Positions 23,988 through 36,394 of a stretch of 64,000 bases of DNA are shown piece after piece (the first letter of the stretch is position 1; each line of letters opens with the position of its first letter). Below the pieces are notes generated by a model. It ran no database searches and was not told the origin of the DNA. It worked only from the letters and a program-made list of their open reading frames with translations. Origin of the DNA: Plumapathes pennacea (lineage: Eukaryota > Cnidaria > Anthozoa > Antipatharia > Myriopathidae); the NCBI GenBank assembly GCA_964036295.1, contig OZ038463.1, positions 6,005,274 to 6,069,273 of the forward strand. The letters run 5' to 3'. The position numbers and the translations under genes are program-made.

Positions 23988-24900
23988 GTTTCAAAATAGT
24001 TAAAACCGACGTGCTTCGCAAACTAACCAAAAGATTTGCATACTTTACGATAAGTAGTCTTACTCTAATGTCGGGTTTTGATATTTTTTTCTAAATCGAG
24101 AGTGAAAGGCGGCCAAACCCCTCGGCACTATTTTTAAATCAAAATGCTGTGAACGCCGGATGGCCAACGAAAACGTGTTAACAACAGCGGGGATATTAAC
24201 ACATGCGAATTTATTTTTCGTTCGTGGCATGGGGTCTCACGTTCGCGACCTTTGACAATAGACCCGATATTGGTGCACCCGCCACAAAAGTATCGGCTGA
24301 ACGTACATTTCGTCCATCCTAAAGCTGGTGTTAATCAGTGATCGATAGTTTGCAACGACGATTTGCTCCAAATTCACGCAATGGTGTTGCAAGTTTTTGA
24401 ATCGTTTTCAAAAACTTGCAACGCGTTGCAGAGGCATCGCGAAAAAACGTTCGCAATGGGCGTTACACCTCAACGATTTTAGCTCAACATCGTATCGTTG
24501 CAGATCGACCAATGTAACACCACCTTAAGATGGGTTTTCTTTAGAAAGAGACAAATCTCTCGGAAATCTCTCACTATTTTTCGACTATATATCAGCTATG
24601 AAGACTGACTCAGCTTTGGCGTGTGCGTTCGAGCGGACCTATGGTTTCCAGATAATAGTAAACGAATGAATGTTTATTTGCCCCATTGCTTCTTACAATT
24701 CTTATTTTTACATACCAGTGATATTGTTGGCAGGAGATCCCAGCAAGTTTTCTGAAATATTTCCTAGTCTGTTTTGCCCCACAAAATCAATTGCCCGCGG
24801 CTACAGTTCTTGACTCAACTACATCCTGTTTTTGATTTATGTTGATTACGCCCACGAAATACCATCTAGCAGCAACGTGCTGTACACTGAGCTCAGAGAG

Positions 24901-24908
24901 TATATATA
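24901..24908 (+). promoter_or_regulatory. TATA box of GATM
   Basis: TATATATA lies about 72 bp upstream of the GATM start codon, so transcription would begin near 24930. The element and its surroundings are also present in the upstream orphan copy. Confidence 0.6.
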
Positions 24909-24979
24909 GCTCATAGCTGTAATTCTTGTCAACAATTTGCTAGTGCCGGAGTAATTGTTTTGTGCTAATATCAAAAGGG

Positions 24980-27900
24980 ATGGTGAGTAGAAGCACCACA
25001 GCACTGACTTTTATAATCAGTATACAAGCAAAAACTCGAACTCCTGATCACGTACTGGCACTTTTACTCATTTGAGACCGAAATCGGTTTATTGAATGAT
25101 ATCATTGAACTGGTAGGTAAGGTCGATTACGATGAACGCCATAAAGATGTTAGTCGACATTTCAAACCCAAGCCCGGTTTTCACAAGCGACGCCTGTACA
25201 TATTTACATGATCCTTTCTTCGAAGCTCACAATCATAGCTTGTATAGACGCAAACAACTAGAACGTCCTGCAGACCCGAACAGACAAATATAACTCTCAT
25301 GCAGTAGTACATTTTTTCAGTCAAGTTTAATTTTGGACAGAGGCCAAATGAAAAGAAAATCAATATTGTAAGATGCACTCTAACTGCAAATGTGTTTTAA
25401 GCAACTCAATCTTACCAAAGAACTTGTTTGTTATTTTATTTATTTATTTATTTTATTTTTTTGCAGCTTCATCGTTTGTGCTCGCGATCTTTGAGAAGTT
25501 TTGCAAGGTTTTCACCCAAAGGAAAAATCAGGGCTCAGACACTTGCAGATACGGCAGTGGCAGAACAGACAGAGGTGGATGAAAGTCCTGTTTGCTCACA
25601 CAATGAATGGGATCCACTTGAGGAAGTGATCGTGGGAAGAGTAGAAGGTAAAAAAAAAAAAAAAAAACCACACGCCCACGCAGGTTTTTGAGAATACATC
25701 AACATCCACTTCCCACCCCAAAGTATTTGGATTCAGTGTCTATTTTCCAGTCAATAACGGAATGTAAAAGCTCCCCGTTCCCGCAAAACTTGTTGAATGA
25801 TATAAATGAATTGATCTTTGATACAGTCTGTTTTGCCATAAAATGTTGGCAAAATTAAAAAGTCCTTGAATGTTGTGATGAATACGTTTTGCATTTTATA
25901 ACCGGAAGTGGCGTGTGTTTGTATTCTTGCCTTGCAGGCCTGTACTTTTTCCTTATTCTAAACATGATGAACATTGCTCAAAAGGATCGCCGTATTTCGT
26001 TAGTACACGGCTCTCCGAACCCTTGTCTTCAAAGATTTCTTAGCATTAATTTGTTTATCATCTCAGGTGCAACAGTGCCTCAATTTTCTGTCGAGGTCAA
26101 AGCCAACACGTACGAGAAACACTGGCCCTTCTTCACCAAGTTCGGAGGGAAGCCATTTCCACAGCAGCACATGAAGAAGGCCATTGAGGAAGTTGAAGAA
26201 TTCTGTAATATCTTAAAACATGAAGGGATAACAGTTCGGCGACCTGAACCTCTGAACTTCCAAGAGGTAATGGCTATCTTAGCATGCACATGCAAATTCT
26301 GTCAGGACTGCTTTCTCTTTATACTCTTTAAGTTTCCTGTTTTTTCTTCTTTCTCTTCTCGATCCTTCTTATAGCCGTTTTAATCTCCTTGCTTTTCTGT
26401 TTCCCGTTATTAACTATTTAAATATTCCTCGTACGTTTATGACAAAGGAAGGTGCCGTTTGATCACCACCACATGGAAGACGGCTAAAACTGGAAAATTT
26501 AACCCTGATGTTAGATAGCTCGGTGTGCACTATGTACAAAGCTCATTTACCTGTAACTTCCCCTCGTCAAGCTTTGCCATACATTCTTCTTGGACACTCA
26601 AAACACTTTTGTCGCCGTTACTAGTATGTAACTCGTTATAAAATTTCACGGCCTCCTTTTGCTAATCCAGTTCCAGTCTTGTGCACATGAACTTGTATTC
26701 TAGAACGGCATTGAACTAACTTGTTGTTGAGTATCATGCAAGTCATAGTGTTGAGTTTCTTGGCCAAATCTTGAGGTTTTACGAGCGTTACACTAACTGC
26801 ACTTGAATATCCACAGTTTTGTACAAAGATCGCTGACTCAAAAGTATGGTAACCACATGCATAACCGAAAACCCTATCTCCGATGTCCCGCTCTTTCATT
26901 ATATTTGAAGTTACTCTGCTGTAAAGAAAGCATGCGAACATTGAAATTACCCACTTTTCTTTAGGAATACAAAACTCCAGACTTCAAATCGACAGGAATG
27001 TACGCAGCCATGCCACGGGATATCCTGCTTGTAGTCGGAAATGAGATTATTGAGGCGCCGATGGCCTGGCGCTCTCGCTTCTTTGAATATCGTGCCTACA
27101 GACCACTAATGAAGGAATACTTCAAAAATGGTGCCAAATGGACGACTGCACCCAAACCTCAAATGTCTGACGAACTTTATGATCAGGTATTGTTAACTTA
27201 CGTTTCCTGGGAAATTTCTTGGATTTTCTTGAAGTGGGGCAATGTAACACAAGACAAAGTTTCAAAGGCTTTCTTGTAACGGCTCAATTTAACGCGTGAA
27301 TATGTCTAGCTTTTCTTGGAATGGGGCAAATCGTATCAGTCAGCGATAATTTGCAAAGAAAGTGTTGATTTTCGATCATCAAAGCGACGAATTCTGGAAG
27401 CTATGCAGCAAATTCTTTAAAAAAGCAGTGTTCACAAAAGCAGGCTTCCAAAAGCCTCATAAGTTTTTCTATGAATGTGCTGTGGAGATTTCCAAAGTTG
27501 TGTAGGGTTTCGTGCCAATAGGACAATTTCAAACGCAAACGAATATTTGTCGAAATTCCAGGAAAAATCCTATAATATTTCTGATCGAGTTACAATGCGT
27601 ATTTTAGTTTACTCATATGAAAAGAGTAAACATATTTTCAAGGAATGCCCCATGAGAAGTTGATTGTATAATGTAGGATATTTGTCAGAAACTCTGGACT
27701 CTAAGTTTTCTGTTTTAATATGATACGTCTTATTTCCAAGGAATATCCCATGAGAAGTGTGGAAGATCGACATCGTCTGGCTGCTCAAGGGAAATTCGTC
27801 ACTAGCGAATTTGAACCGTGTTTTGATGCTGCAGACTTCATCAGAGCGGGACGTGATATATTCGGCCAGAGAAGTCAGGTACTACAGTTAATCCTAATAC

Positions 27901-28985
27901 GAGTTAATTCTAATTACTACACAAGATTCATTAACAGTGAAAAGTCACGAAACATGGGGGGTGCATTTGCAAGAAGACACTCAATAACATCCCCCAAATT
28001 TATTATCTCTTTCTCTTGGCAAAGAAGCTGCAGGGCCGTGTGCGATTATAACGATTAACAAAAAAGTTTGTTCCAGCTCAAACATGTGCTAATGAGTTTT
28101 ATCCGCACAGGTAACAAACCTCTCTGGTATTGAGTGGCTTCAGCGTCACTTGGGAGACGACTATCGTGTCCACGTGATCTCCTTTGATGACCCCAACCCA
28201 ATGCACATCGACGCAACTTTCAACATCATTGGACCAGGGTTGGTGCTTTCCAATCCCGATAGGCCTTGCCATCAGATCGACATGTTCCACAAGGCGGGCT
28301 GGACAGTCGTGAAGCCCCCCACCCCACTCATCCCAGATGAACACCCACTGTGGATGTCCTCTAAGTGGCTCTCCATGAATGTCCTTATGTTGGATCCAAA
28401 AAGGGTCGTTGTGGATAAGAACGAGGTCACAATTCAGAAGGCAAGTAGTTGGCCGGGGACTCTGGGGGGAGCCTTTCTTCTCAGTATTTGAGAGCCTGGA
28501 ACAGGTTAATGAATTTGTTTTCTCGTGATTTTGGTGGCCGGCAAAATATGGAAAGACGTTTGCATTCTGTTTCTTTTTCCTTCAAGTATCTTAATGATGC
28601 GTTTTACCGAAACAATACTGAATTGGTGGCCATTTTTCACTCAACAAAGGATTGCATAAAACCAGTCCCGTAGGTGATAAAACCATTTTTATTGAAACCA
28701 AGTTTCGCACTACCTCAGACTCCCGCTGCTTTTCTTCGCGAAGTGTCAGTTCAAATATTTAGTGAACCCTGATGAAGAGTGGTTGATGACTCCCTTTACT
28801 GTTTACAGAATGTTTCTTCTATGCATCCGTTTCACATTTATTCTCTTTACTCTACACAGATGTTCGAAGAGCTGGGCATCGAGTGCGTTCCAGTCTCCCT
28901 GCGTCACGCCAACTCCCTAGGGGGTGGGTTCCACTGTTGGACCTCTGACGTCAGACGACGTGGAACGCTTGAATCCTACTTCTGA
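24980..28985 (+). CDS. GATM: Glycine amidinotransferase (AGAT), complete
   Basis: Seven coding exons: 24980-24982 (ATG alone), 25467-25647, 26067-26266, 26965-27186, 27741-27878, 28111-28440 and 28860-28985. They give 399 residues; the human enzyme has 423. It transfers the amidino group of arginine to glycine, making guanidinoacetate and ornithine, the first step of creatine synthesis, in mitochondria. The first ~30 residues ([17 protein letters not shown]...) are Arg/Ser-rich without acids, a mitochondrial presequence. Conserved blocks: [47 protein letters not shown] (active-site Asp), [15 protein letters not shown] (active-site His) and [17 protein letters not shown] (catalytic Cys). All catalytic residues are present, so it should be active. 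The start follows from phase: exon 1 ends exactly after ATG. Intron 6 uses a GC donor (AAG|GCAAGT). GAMT lies 7.7 kb downstream on the same strand. Confidence 0.96.
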
Positions 28986-29159
28986 GATACTCATGTCACA
29001 TGACGCTATGGCACTCGTGCCAGGCGCCTTGCTAATAGTGCTACGAAGCGAACAAGTTATATTGTCTTAGTCTGTTTATGTACACCGTTGTAAAAGTTTT
29101 GAAAGTTTCAATTTAAACTCGGCATGCTTTGCGTGAAGCGAGCTCACCGCCGTTGTATG

Positions 29160-29335
29160 CATGTTTGTCCTTCTTTCTTTTTTCTCCTTCCCTCTGTACC
29201 ACACTTCCTTCTTTCCCTCCCTCCCTTTCTTTCTTTTTTCTCCTTCCCTCTACCACACTTCCTTCCTTCCTTCCTTCTTTTTTTTTCATCTTAACTTGCC
29301 CCTCTTTCTTCCACCTTTCCTTTCTCTGCCAGGTT
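29160..29335. repeat. Polypyrimidine C/T-rich repeat
   Basis: Repeated ctttcttttttctccttccctc and cttcc units between the convergent 3' ends of GATM and the JmjC gene. Confidence 0.8.
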
Positions 29336-29528
29336 ATAATTGACAACTGTACTGATGAGTAGGGGATCGTATTTTGGCTCAACCAATTCGATCAGCCGGT
29401 TTAGATCCCGTTCTGGATTAGAACCAGCAAGTGAAGGGGAGGCTACTCTGGGGGAGGGGGGAAACTTCTCAAAATTGTTTAAAGGCTATTCTTTATTTTA
29501 ATCAACTACACCACAATACTTTGTTACT

Positions 29529-32500
29529 CTACAACTCATCGCGGCTTTGCTCTTTTTGTTCTCCTTCGTCGCTATCATCGTAAACGTCAGTCGGGTCTGG
29601 TCGGTCCTGACCCGGACGGATGTCGGTATTCGGGTCTTGCTGTTGCTGTACAAAAGGCTCAAGGGCGCCGTCTAAATTCGCCAAAACTTCTTCTCTCGAA
29701 ATAGTTTCCTCGCTGTTCCCACTTGAACTAAGAGCATCCAAGATCTGTAAAAAATACAGATGATTTATCGTAATAGTTAGCCCTCATATTATACCTCACG
29801 AGAGAACTGGCTTCTGATTGGCTAATGTTGAGTGCATAAAACACTAATACAGTGTAATTTTTTTGGTGGGGGAAGTATAAATTCCATAAGGAGAATCAAT
29901 ACTTTTTGGCTTCATTTCATTTCATTGATTGGTTTGGGGTGCTTCTGTTGGTCACGGGAGTTGCCGCCCGGGCAAACTGGGATTTCCATTTGCTGCACAG
30001 TACTGATCAAAAAAGAAAAAGAAAAGGCTACAGCGAGTGAGAAGAACTCAGTAGTGGTGGTTTTAAAGATGCCTTCATACCTTGCCAGCAAATTTTCCTG
30101 TACCTCCAAGATCCTATGGAACGAAATTACAACAATACATCAACGTTACTTGACTATTTCATTGGAAGTTATCACACACGTGGGTGGTGCAGTATTTTGG
30201 CTAGCCGCTTCAAACTTCCTTAGCTAACTCGCAGCTATCGTGACTGTTTGTTTTCCCTTGTAACGTGCAATACAGCGCTATATTTTTCACGTTACTATGC
30301 GATAATTACACGTTACTAACCTTATATTTTGTGGTAAACTTTTTCCTGTCCAAATGTCCAGCGCTTGATGTCAAATCAAACACCAATTCTCTGTCGAAAA
30401 TAAACAAGTAAGCAAATAAACAAGACTTAAACAAATGTATAAACAAATAACAGTGCAAAACCGAAAAAGATAAAAGCCTAAAACAGCTGAGATTTGCCTC
30501 CTGATGGGTCTCCGTTTGTTTCTGTCTGTCTGTCTGCCCGTTCTTTCATACAAAGTAAGTTTGTCACATTTACACTTTAGGTCTCGATTCACTAATCCTA
30601 AAATATCTATTTTCTGACAATCAATTAAGGGAACTAAAATACAATGTCAGCGATTTCGATTTCTTTTTACGTTCCTGTTTTATAGACGCAATTCAAAAAA
30701 TATTGAATTGGCTGTTTTGTCTTTGTCACTGTGGAGATACATGTATTATAAAGCTCGGCCTATTAGTAAAACACCTTCAGTCATTTACTCTAACTAAATT
30801 CTCTATAAGACAAACACCTCTCTAAAACAGACAGTTAGAGCTGGTCCCAAGGGTGTCCGTCTTAGTGGGAATTGACTGTACCAAGTTGGGCAGCTGGAAC
30901 TTGCACAACGATTGACTAGAGGTCCCAGATAATTGGAAGGTTATTGTTCCTGTCATCCAACATGGTCACCTTGCAAACCGTATATTGCCATAAAATAGAG
31001 TAACAAGTGGCAAACATGTTCACCTTATGTCCTCTGGAGAAATGTAACCATACTCATGGTCTTCAGTGTTGGAGATGTCTGTTCCCTGCATGGCCAGAGC
31101 AATGACTCGTAGTTCCTCTCGGCTTAACTTGTCTATGTCTTCTACACCAATAGCCTCTCTACCAATTTTGGCTAGGTCATCAAACGTCTGAAAAACCAAT
31201 ATTCTATTACAGTGGAACTTCCCGGAAGTGACCACTCTTTGTTTGGCTTTAAGTGTTTCTTATGGGAGGTGGTTGCTCAGGGGAGTTCCACTGTATTTTG
31301 TAAGATACTATACATACAGTAAAGAAATAAAGCATGCATCAGCCTGCTATGCTGAGTTATAGAAGCATGCAGCAACTTGAAAGAAAATCAGGGAAGTGTA
31401 ATATTATGTAAATCTGGGTTGTGTTTAAACATTGATGTGTAAAATTTGTGGCATTTTAACTGTAATATCAATATAATTTGTATGAGGGGGAAAAGGGGGA
31501 GTTGCTAAATTCAATCAACACTTTATGTACCTGTTTTACTTTGCTAGACAGCCATTCTTGACTCTTCTCTGGATACATCTAAAGAAGGATTAAAGTATCT
31601 GTTAATTTAGAACCACAAATGTTCTGTTGCCCCGGCCAAAAGTCCTAGGGACACCCTGATGTAATGCTATGCCATAACTGCTTTATTTGGTTGTCCCCAA
31701 TAAAACTCTTAAACATCACAATAAATTGAATTAATTTAAATATTTTGAAGTTATAGGAGGAGATATAGGGAGGGGGCTTATAACCAGAATAATTTTTCAT
31801 TAGTGGTCAGATGGGGGGGGGGGGGGGGGGGGCTTATAAGCGGCAGTTTACGGTATATTCCCTATCACACACTCTGTATTCAATGCAAAACATTTTGTCC
31901 ATATTACAACATGTGTTGCTGATACATACACTGTACTGTAATGAAAGGTGCAGTTTGTCCTTAATCACTCTTGGGGCAATCGATAAAAAAACTGAAAACT
32001 GAAAAAGCTAAATTATGTGAAAAAGTGCCACAATAACCAAGTTTCTTGCCTCTTCAGTAATCTCTGTAGCACTTTCCCTATCCAGCCTTCCATGCTTCTC
32101 TGACATCTTCTTGATCAAATCCCTTATTAAAATAGCAATAAGAATGACCACATAACTATATAAAATACTGTACCAAGAGAGCCTGGTTTGCAGCTTAACT
32201 GTATGCCCAAAAAGCAAAGTGCTTCTTTCTCGGAAGTGTTCACAACCACAAAATTCTAATAAGCTGCCACAATCATGCACACAGTAGCAAACAGTATTTT
32301 TTATATCCTGCATAAACAAGTGTCTCTCAAGTAAATCTCTCTTTTTACCACAACACACTAGTTTCTCGCTCTCTGATTGGTCGATTAACCGTGGTAAATA
32401 AGAGTCCAGACAACGATGTGATGCCAGCTGACACCAGCGTGTCATGTTTTGTAATGAAATACAGCAAAATTTTCTTGTATATTTCTAAATAGTGTGGTAA

Positions 32501-35500
32501 AAAACAAATTTCCACTACTTTGCCGTGGTGTGGACTCTTATTTATCACGATTTATGCTATCACAAGGTCAAAATTTGTTGTGGACTCACTCGGCGAAGTG
32601 CCTCGTGAGTCCACAACATTTTGACCATGTGATGACATAAATCGTGGTAAATAAGAGTCCACACCACGGCAAACCAGTGGAATTTTATTAATTTTACCAC
32701 AACACACTAGTTTCTCGCTCTCTGATTGGTCGATTAACCGTGGTAAATAAGAGTCCAGACAACGATGTGACGCCAGCTGACACCAGCGTGTCACGTTTTG
32801 CAACGAAATACAGGGAAATTTTCTTGTATATTTCTAAATATAGTAGTGTGGTAAAAAACAAATTTCCAGTGGTTTGCCGTGGTGTGGACTCTTATTTACC
32901 ACGATTTACGTCATCACATGGTCAAAATTTGTTGTGGACTCACTCGGCAAAGCGCCTCGTGAGTCCACAACATTTTGACCATGTGATGACGTAAATTGTG
33001 GTAAATAAAAGCCCACACCACGGCAAACCACTGGAAATTTATTAAGTTGAGTTTGGTTTTGTTTCTACATACAACAATTGCATTATGAATAAAGAGGCAG
33101 TTTTCCAATCTGTCTGGCAAAGTTTTATTGTCGGGTGGCCCACCATAATAGGGACTTTAAGCAAACTAGGATGGCAAAGGCAATGCAAGGAACCAGGGAA
33201 AATGTCCCTCCACATTTCCTATGTCTTTGTAACTTTGCCTACTCTTAGTTTGCTCAATTTGTTCTGTTTTTGCTGTGGTTCTATTTCTTTCATCGTCTCT
33301 TACTAAAAAGAACGACTTTCGTAATTTCTCGAGATGTTGTCCATGACCTAACAACAACTCAAAAAAGTAGCATTTGAAGTCGCACGCGAGTGCACGACAA
33401 GCTTGAGATCAGATCAAATCCACGTGCTCCTTTTGTCTTCTGCAATTATTTCTATTGCTCCATCAACGTTGCCGTTGATGTTCCCATCCTGGTGCTTAAA
33501 GTCCCTAATATCTCAGCAAACTGCACGTGATTGTGAAAGTTTATATTTTGAATTCAGTCTTCAACAAAAGCTGGGCACAAGAAAAGCTGATGTCTTCAGT
33601 AGCTTGGCAATACCAGACTTTCCCACTGGGCTAGTAGATTTCCCTGATTAAATTGATCTGTTGGGGTGATTGGTCAGGGCCAGCTACTTTTTTCACTGTA
33701 TTCATGAAAGTGATGCAGTTTGAATATTTGTTTTGTTTCATTTGGCTACAACTAATAATTTGTTATTATTAACTTCTCATCCTGCCTTGGCAATAATTCC
33801 AATTCCCACAGAAAAGAAGAATTTGTAAATGATCTGAAAGAATGAAACAGCATGTACTGTACAGTACCTTATGGATTCTAAATCTGGGTTTCCCATGCTG
33901 AGGTTTCCATGTCCTGGATATTTCCAGTCAACATCCAGTTTGTTCAGAGGAGTGTAAACTTGTGGGTCATCACAGTCATGCAGATCAATGTCCTCCATAT
34001 TGTCAAAGCGAGAGAACAAGATTGAGACAGCAATATTCGAACTTCCGTAAGATGATACTTGGTGATAATAACCTATCAAAAAGGAAGTAAAACAAGTGGT
34101 GTCAAGTCAGAGTCTAAAAAATTGATGATTTCATAATAATAGTAATAATTGTTATTAATTAAGTTCTTAGCAGCTTTTATTTAGAGAAAAAAAATGCATT
34201 TACACTAATGGTAAAAACACCAGACTGGTCAATCACTAAAAATCTAGAGTGGTCAGAAGAAATGGGCAAGCAAAAGGATACAGGAAGAATGTAAGATTAA
34301 GGGCAGACAGACGGGAGAAGACTGAGTGTCTGAGACAGTGGGCTGGGTGGGGACAGAGAGATGAAAAATTAAAGGCATTTATCATGTTCATAAAACTTTC
34401 ACTGGTGTATGTGCCAAACAACAAAGACACAAAGGCCAAGATTATGAGAGACAGGAGACAGAAAGGAGAGATAGTTATGGCCAAGATGACAGAAAGACTG
34501 AGGAAGCAAAAAGAGAAAGGGGAAGAATGAACAAAATAATGAAAGAATGAAACGCCAAGCTGGGCAACAACTTACTTTTAGGTAAAAACAGACAATCTCC
34601 AGCATGAACTGTTACAAATGACCATGGAACTTCAGCAACTTTAGGATATTTGATAAGATCGACTTTCTCTGGATTAATCCGTGAGAAGCCTCCAATCTCC
34701 CTTTCAGGCTCCCAATACTTATAAATCTTTTCCTCGTGCTTGTATTCAATCAGTTTCCATTCTTTAGTTCCATTATACAGACAGTTAATTGCATTGAAGG
34801 CATCTTTGTGTAAGATACTCTTAGAACCACCACTACTCATCCATAGGTCCACTTCTACCAAATGATTTTTGAGTGAGCCGCATAGTAAACATGGTTGGAC
34901 TGAAATGTCATGCCACATGGGAGTTGGTAATTCTGAGACAATATAGGTGTCTGCAGATTGGTAGTTCTCTACGAAGTTCTCTGTCACATGATAGGGTCAA
35001 TAATACATAGTGTCAGTGACATGGTATACTGATCCTCTCATACAATATATTTGGAGACTGACAAAATAATCTGGAGCTGTTTGCTTCACACCATCCTGTT
35101 TTCTGACTGTACTCACCCCTCTCCCCTTAAATTCATCCTTGTGTAATATCTTCAAACACATATCTGTGCATATTTCCTTGCCAAAAGTAGTTTATATACC
35201 TACAATGTATGTACCATTGATACTACAAAACAATACCATGAGCACCTGTACTCATATTTAACATCTTTCAATAGAATATTCACATCGTTTTGATTGCTCC
35301 TTGTTTCTCCAGGACTCAGACATCTGCATGTAACACAGTACTATGAATCAGGTTATCTCTTCCACTTCCAGGATAGCTAGTTTAAAAAATTATGCAAATT
35401 CTCCCAACCATTTTAGAGGGGTGACGTAGTGAGAACTGATAGTTCTGATCAGGAAGCAAAAGAGCCAGGTTCAATTTCAATTTCAATTTATTGTGATGTT

Positions 35501-36394
35501 GAAAAACCTGGAGAAAATTGAAGACTAATATTCACCCAAATGCCATTGGCCAACCATAAATGTTTTCTTTTTTACCATCAACAGCTAAAAAAATATTTAC
35601 GGTTATAAACAGTAAAGGTGTAAATTGCGACTAAACAAAAGTTACACACGAATACGAGGTTTATTACCAGACACTCATACATTATATACTCATGTTTACC
35701 TGCACGCTGAGGATTTAAACATTAAAACTAGCTAAAGTTTGTATCACTTACTCCAAAACTAAACAACGTCTAGCTTGCAAAAGTCAGTTAACTATTAATA
35801 ATTGTTTTCAACAAAAATCTACGAATCTGCGCACAAATGATACGAAATCTCGAAACAAGCAAGAGCACATTACTGATCAGTATACAAAAAATATTAAAAA
35901 TCAGTTACACACCGACAAAGAATGAGTTGGGAAATCTAAAACTAGAATAAATTTATACATATCTTGCTATAGGCCCCTGAAATGAAGCTCCTACGCTCGG
36001 AATACAGGAAAAAGGAGTTGGAAAACTCACCGATTGTATCCCGACCAACTCCTCTCGCGCCTATCGGAATCGCACCACTTTTTTCTTTCTTCCCTTCGAG
36101 CCGAACTTCCAAATCTCCAAAGTTATCTTTCAGATAAACATCTGTCCATGTTGCAAAAGCATTAGAATGTTTTGCTGCGCCCCTGAAAACAACAGCTCTC
36201 GATGGCTTCACGTACTTGTTCCAGAAAACTTTTGGGGACGGAACTTCTTCGAGATCGTCTATTAGGCTGTTATCTGGAGGTACATGAGATCCGAGAGGCA
36301 GTAAATGGCCATGGGGGAAGTTTTGCTCGATGTCTGTGTTTGATACCAGTTCAAGTTGTGATAGATAAAACGCGATCAAGGCGACAAGCCGCAT
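29529..36394 (-). CDS. Secretory-pathway JmjC/cupin_8 dioxygenase-like protein with C-terminal RDEL
   Basis: Exons read: 36031-36394 (ATG), 34576-34980, 33868-34072, 32038-32122, 31531-31578, 31024-31187 and the last exon 29529-~29740 (TAG). Phase is consistent except between 31024 and the last exon, where a small exon must be missing from my model. A hydrophobic N-terminus (MRLVALIAFYLSQLEL) looks like a signal peptide and the end SRDEL is a KDEL-type ER-retention signal, so the protein is probably ER-luminal. The JmjC/cupin core has the Fe-binding HxD as HKD in SILHKDAFN and a distal His in YYHQVSSYG; these enzymes use Fe(II) and 2-oxoglutarate to hydroxylate proteins. The C-terminal half is helical and acidic with EF-hand-like segments (GYISPEDI, EETISREEV) and a Gln/Asp-rich tail. 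Substrate is unknown. It is head-to-head with GAMT and tail-to-tail with GATM. Confidence 0.82.
31208..31295. mobile_element. 88-bp MITE-like inverted repeat
   Basis: Ends tacagtggaactt and ggagttccactgta are inverted, each starting at a TA. It lies in a JmjC intron just upstream of the exon at 31024-31187. No coding capacity. Confidence 0.7.
31812..31832. repeat. Poly-G tract in JmjC intron
   Basis: About 21 consecutive G residues on the + strand, C on the transcribed sense. Confidence 0.9.
32343..32691. mobile_element. MITE family A, copy 2
   Basis: Same ends (ttttaccacaacac ... ggaattttattaa) and inner hairpin as copy 1, somewhat diverged. Directly followed by copy 3 in the same orientation. 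In a JmjC intron. Confidence 0.85.
32692..33045. mobile_element. MITE family A, copy 3 (tandem with copy 2)
   Basis: Begins ttttaccacaacacactag at the exact end of copy 2 and ends ccactggaaatttattaa. The two copies differ by scattered substitutions (acgccag against atgccag; cacgttttgc against catgttttgt). Confidence 0.85.

Noticed and set aside
30076-30109. Candidate missing JmjC exon (ILEVQENLLA) on the minus strand
   Set aside because: It has plausible splice sites, but joining it to the last exon gives the wrong phase, so it was left out of the gene model.
34249-34530. 93-residue plus-strand Lys/Arg-rich frame
   Set aside because: It lies within a JmjC intron on the opposite strand, in purine-rich low-complexity sequence with no homology or splice support.
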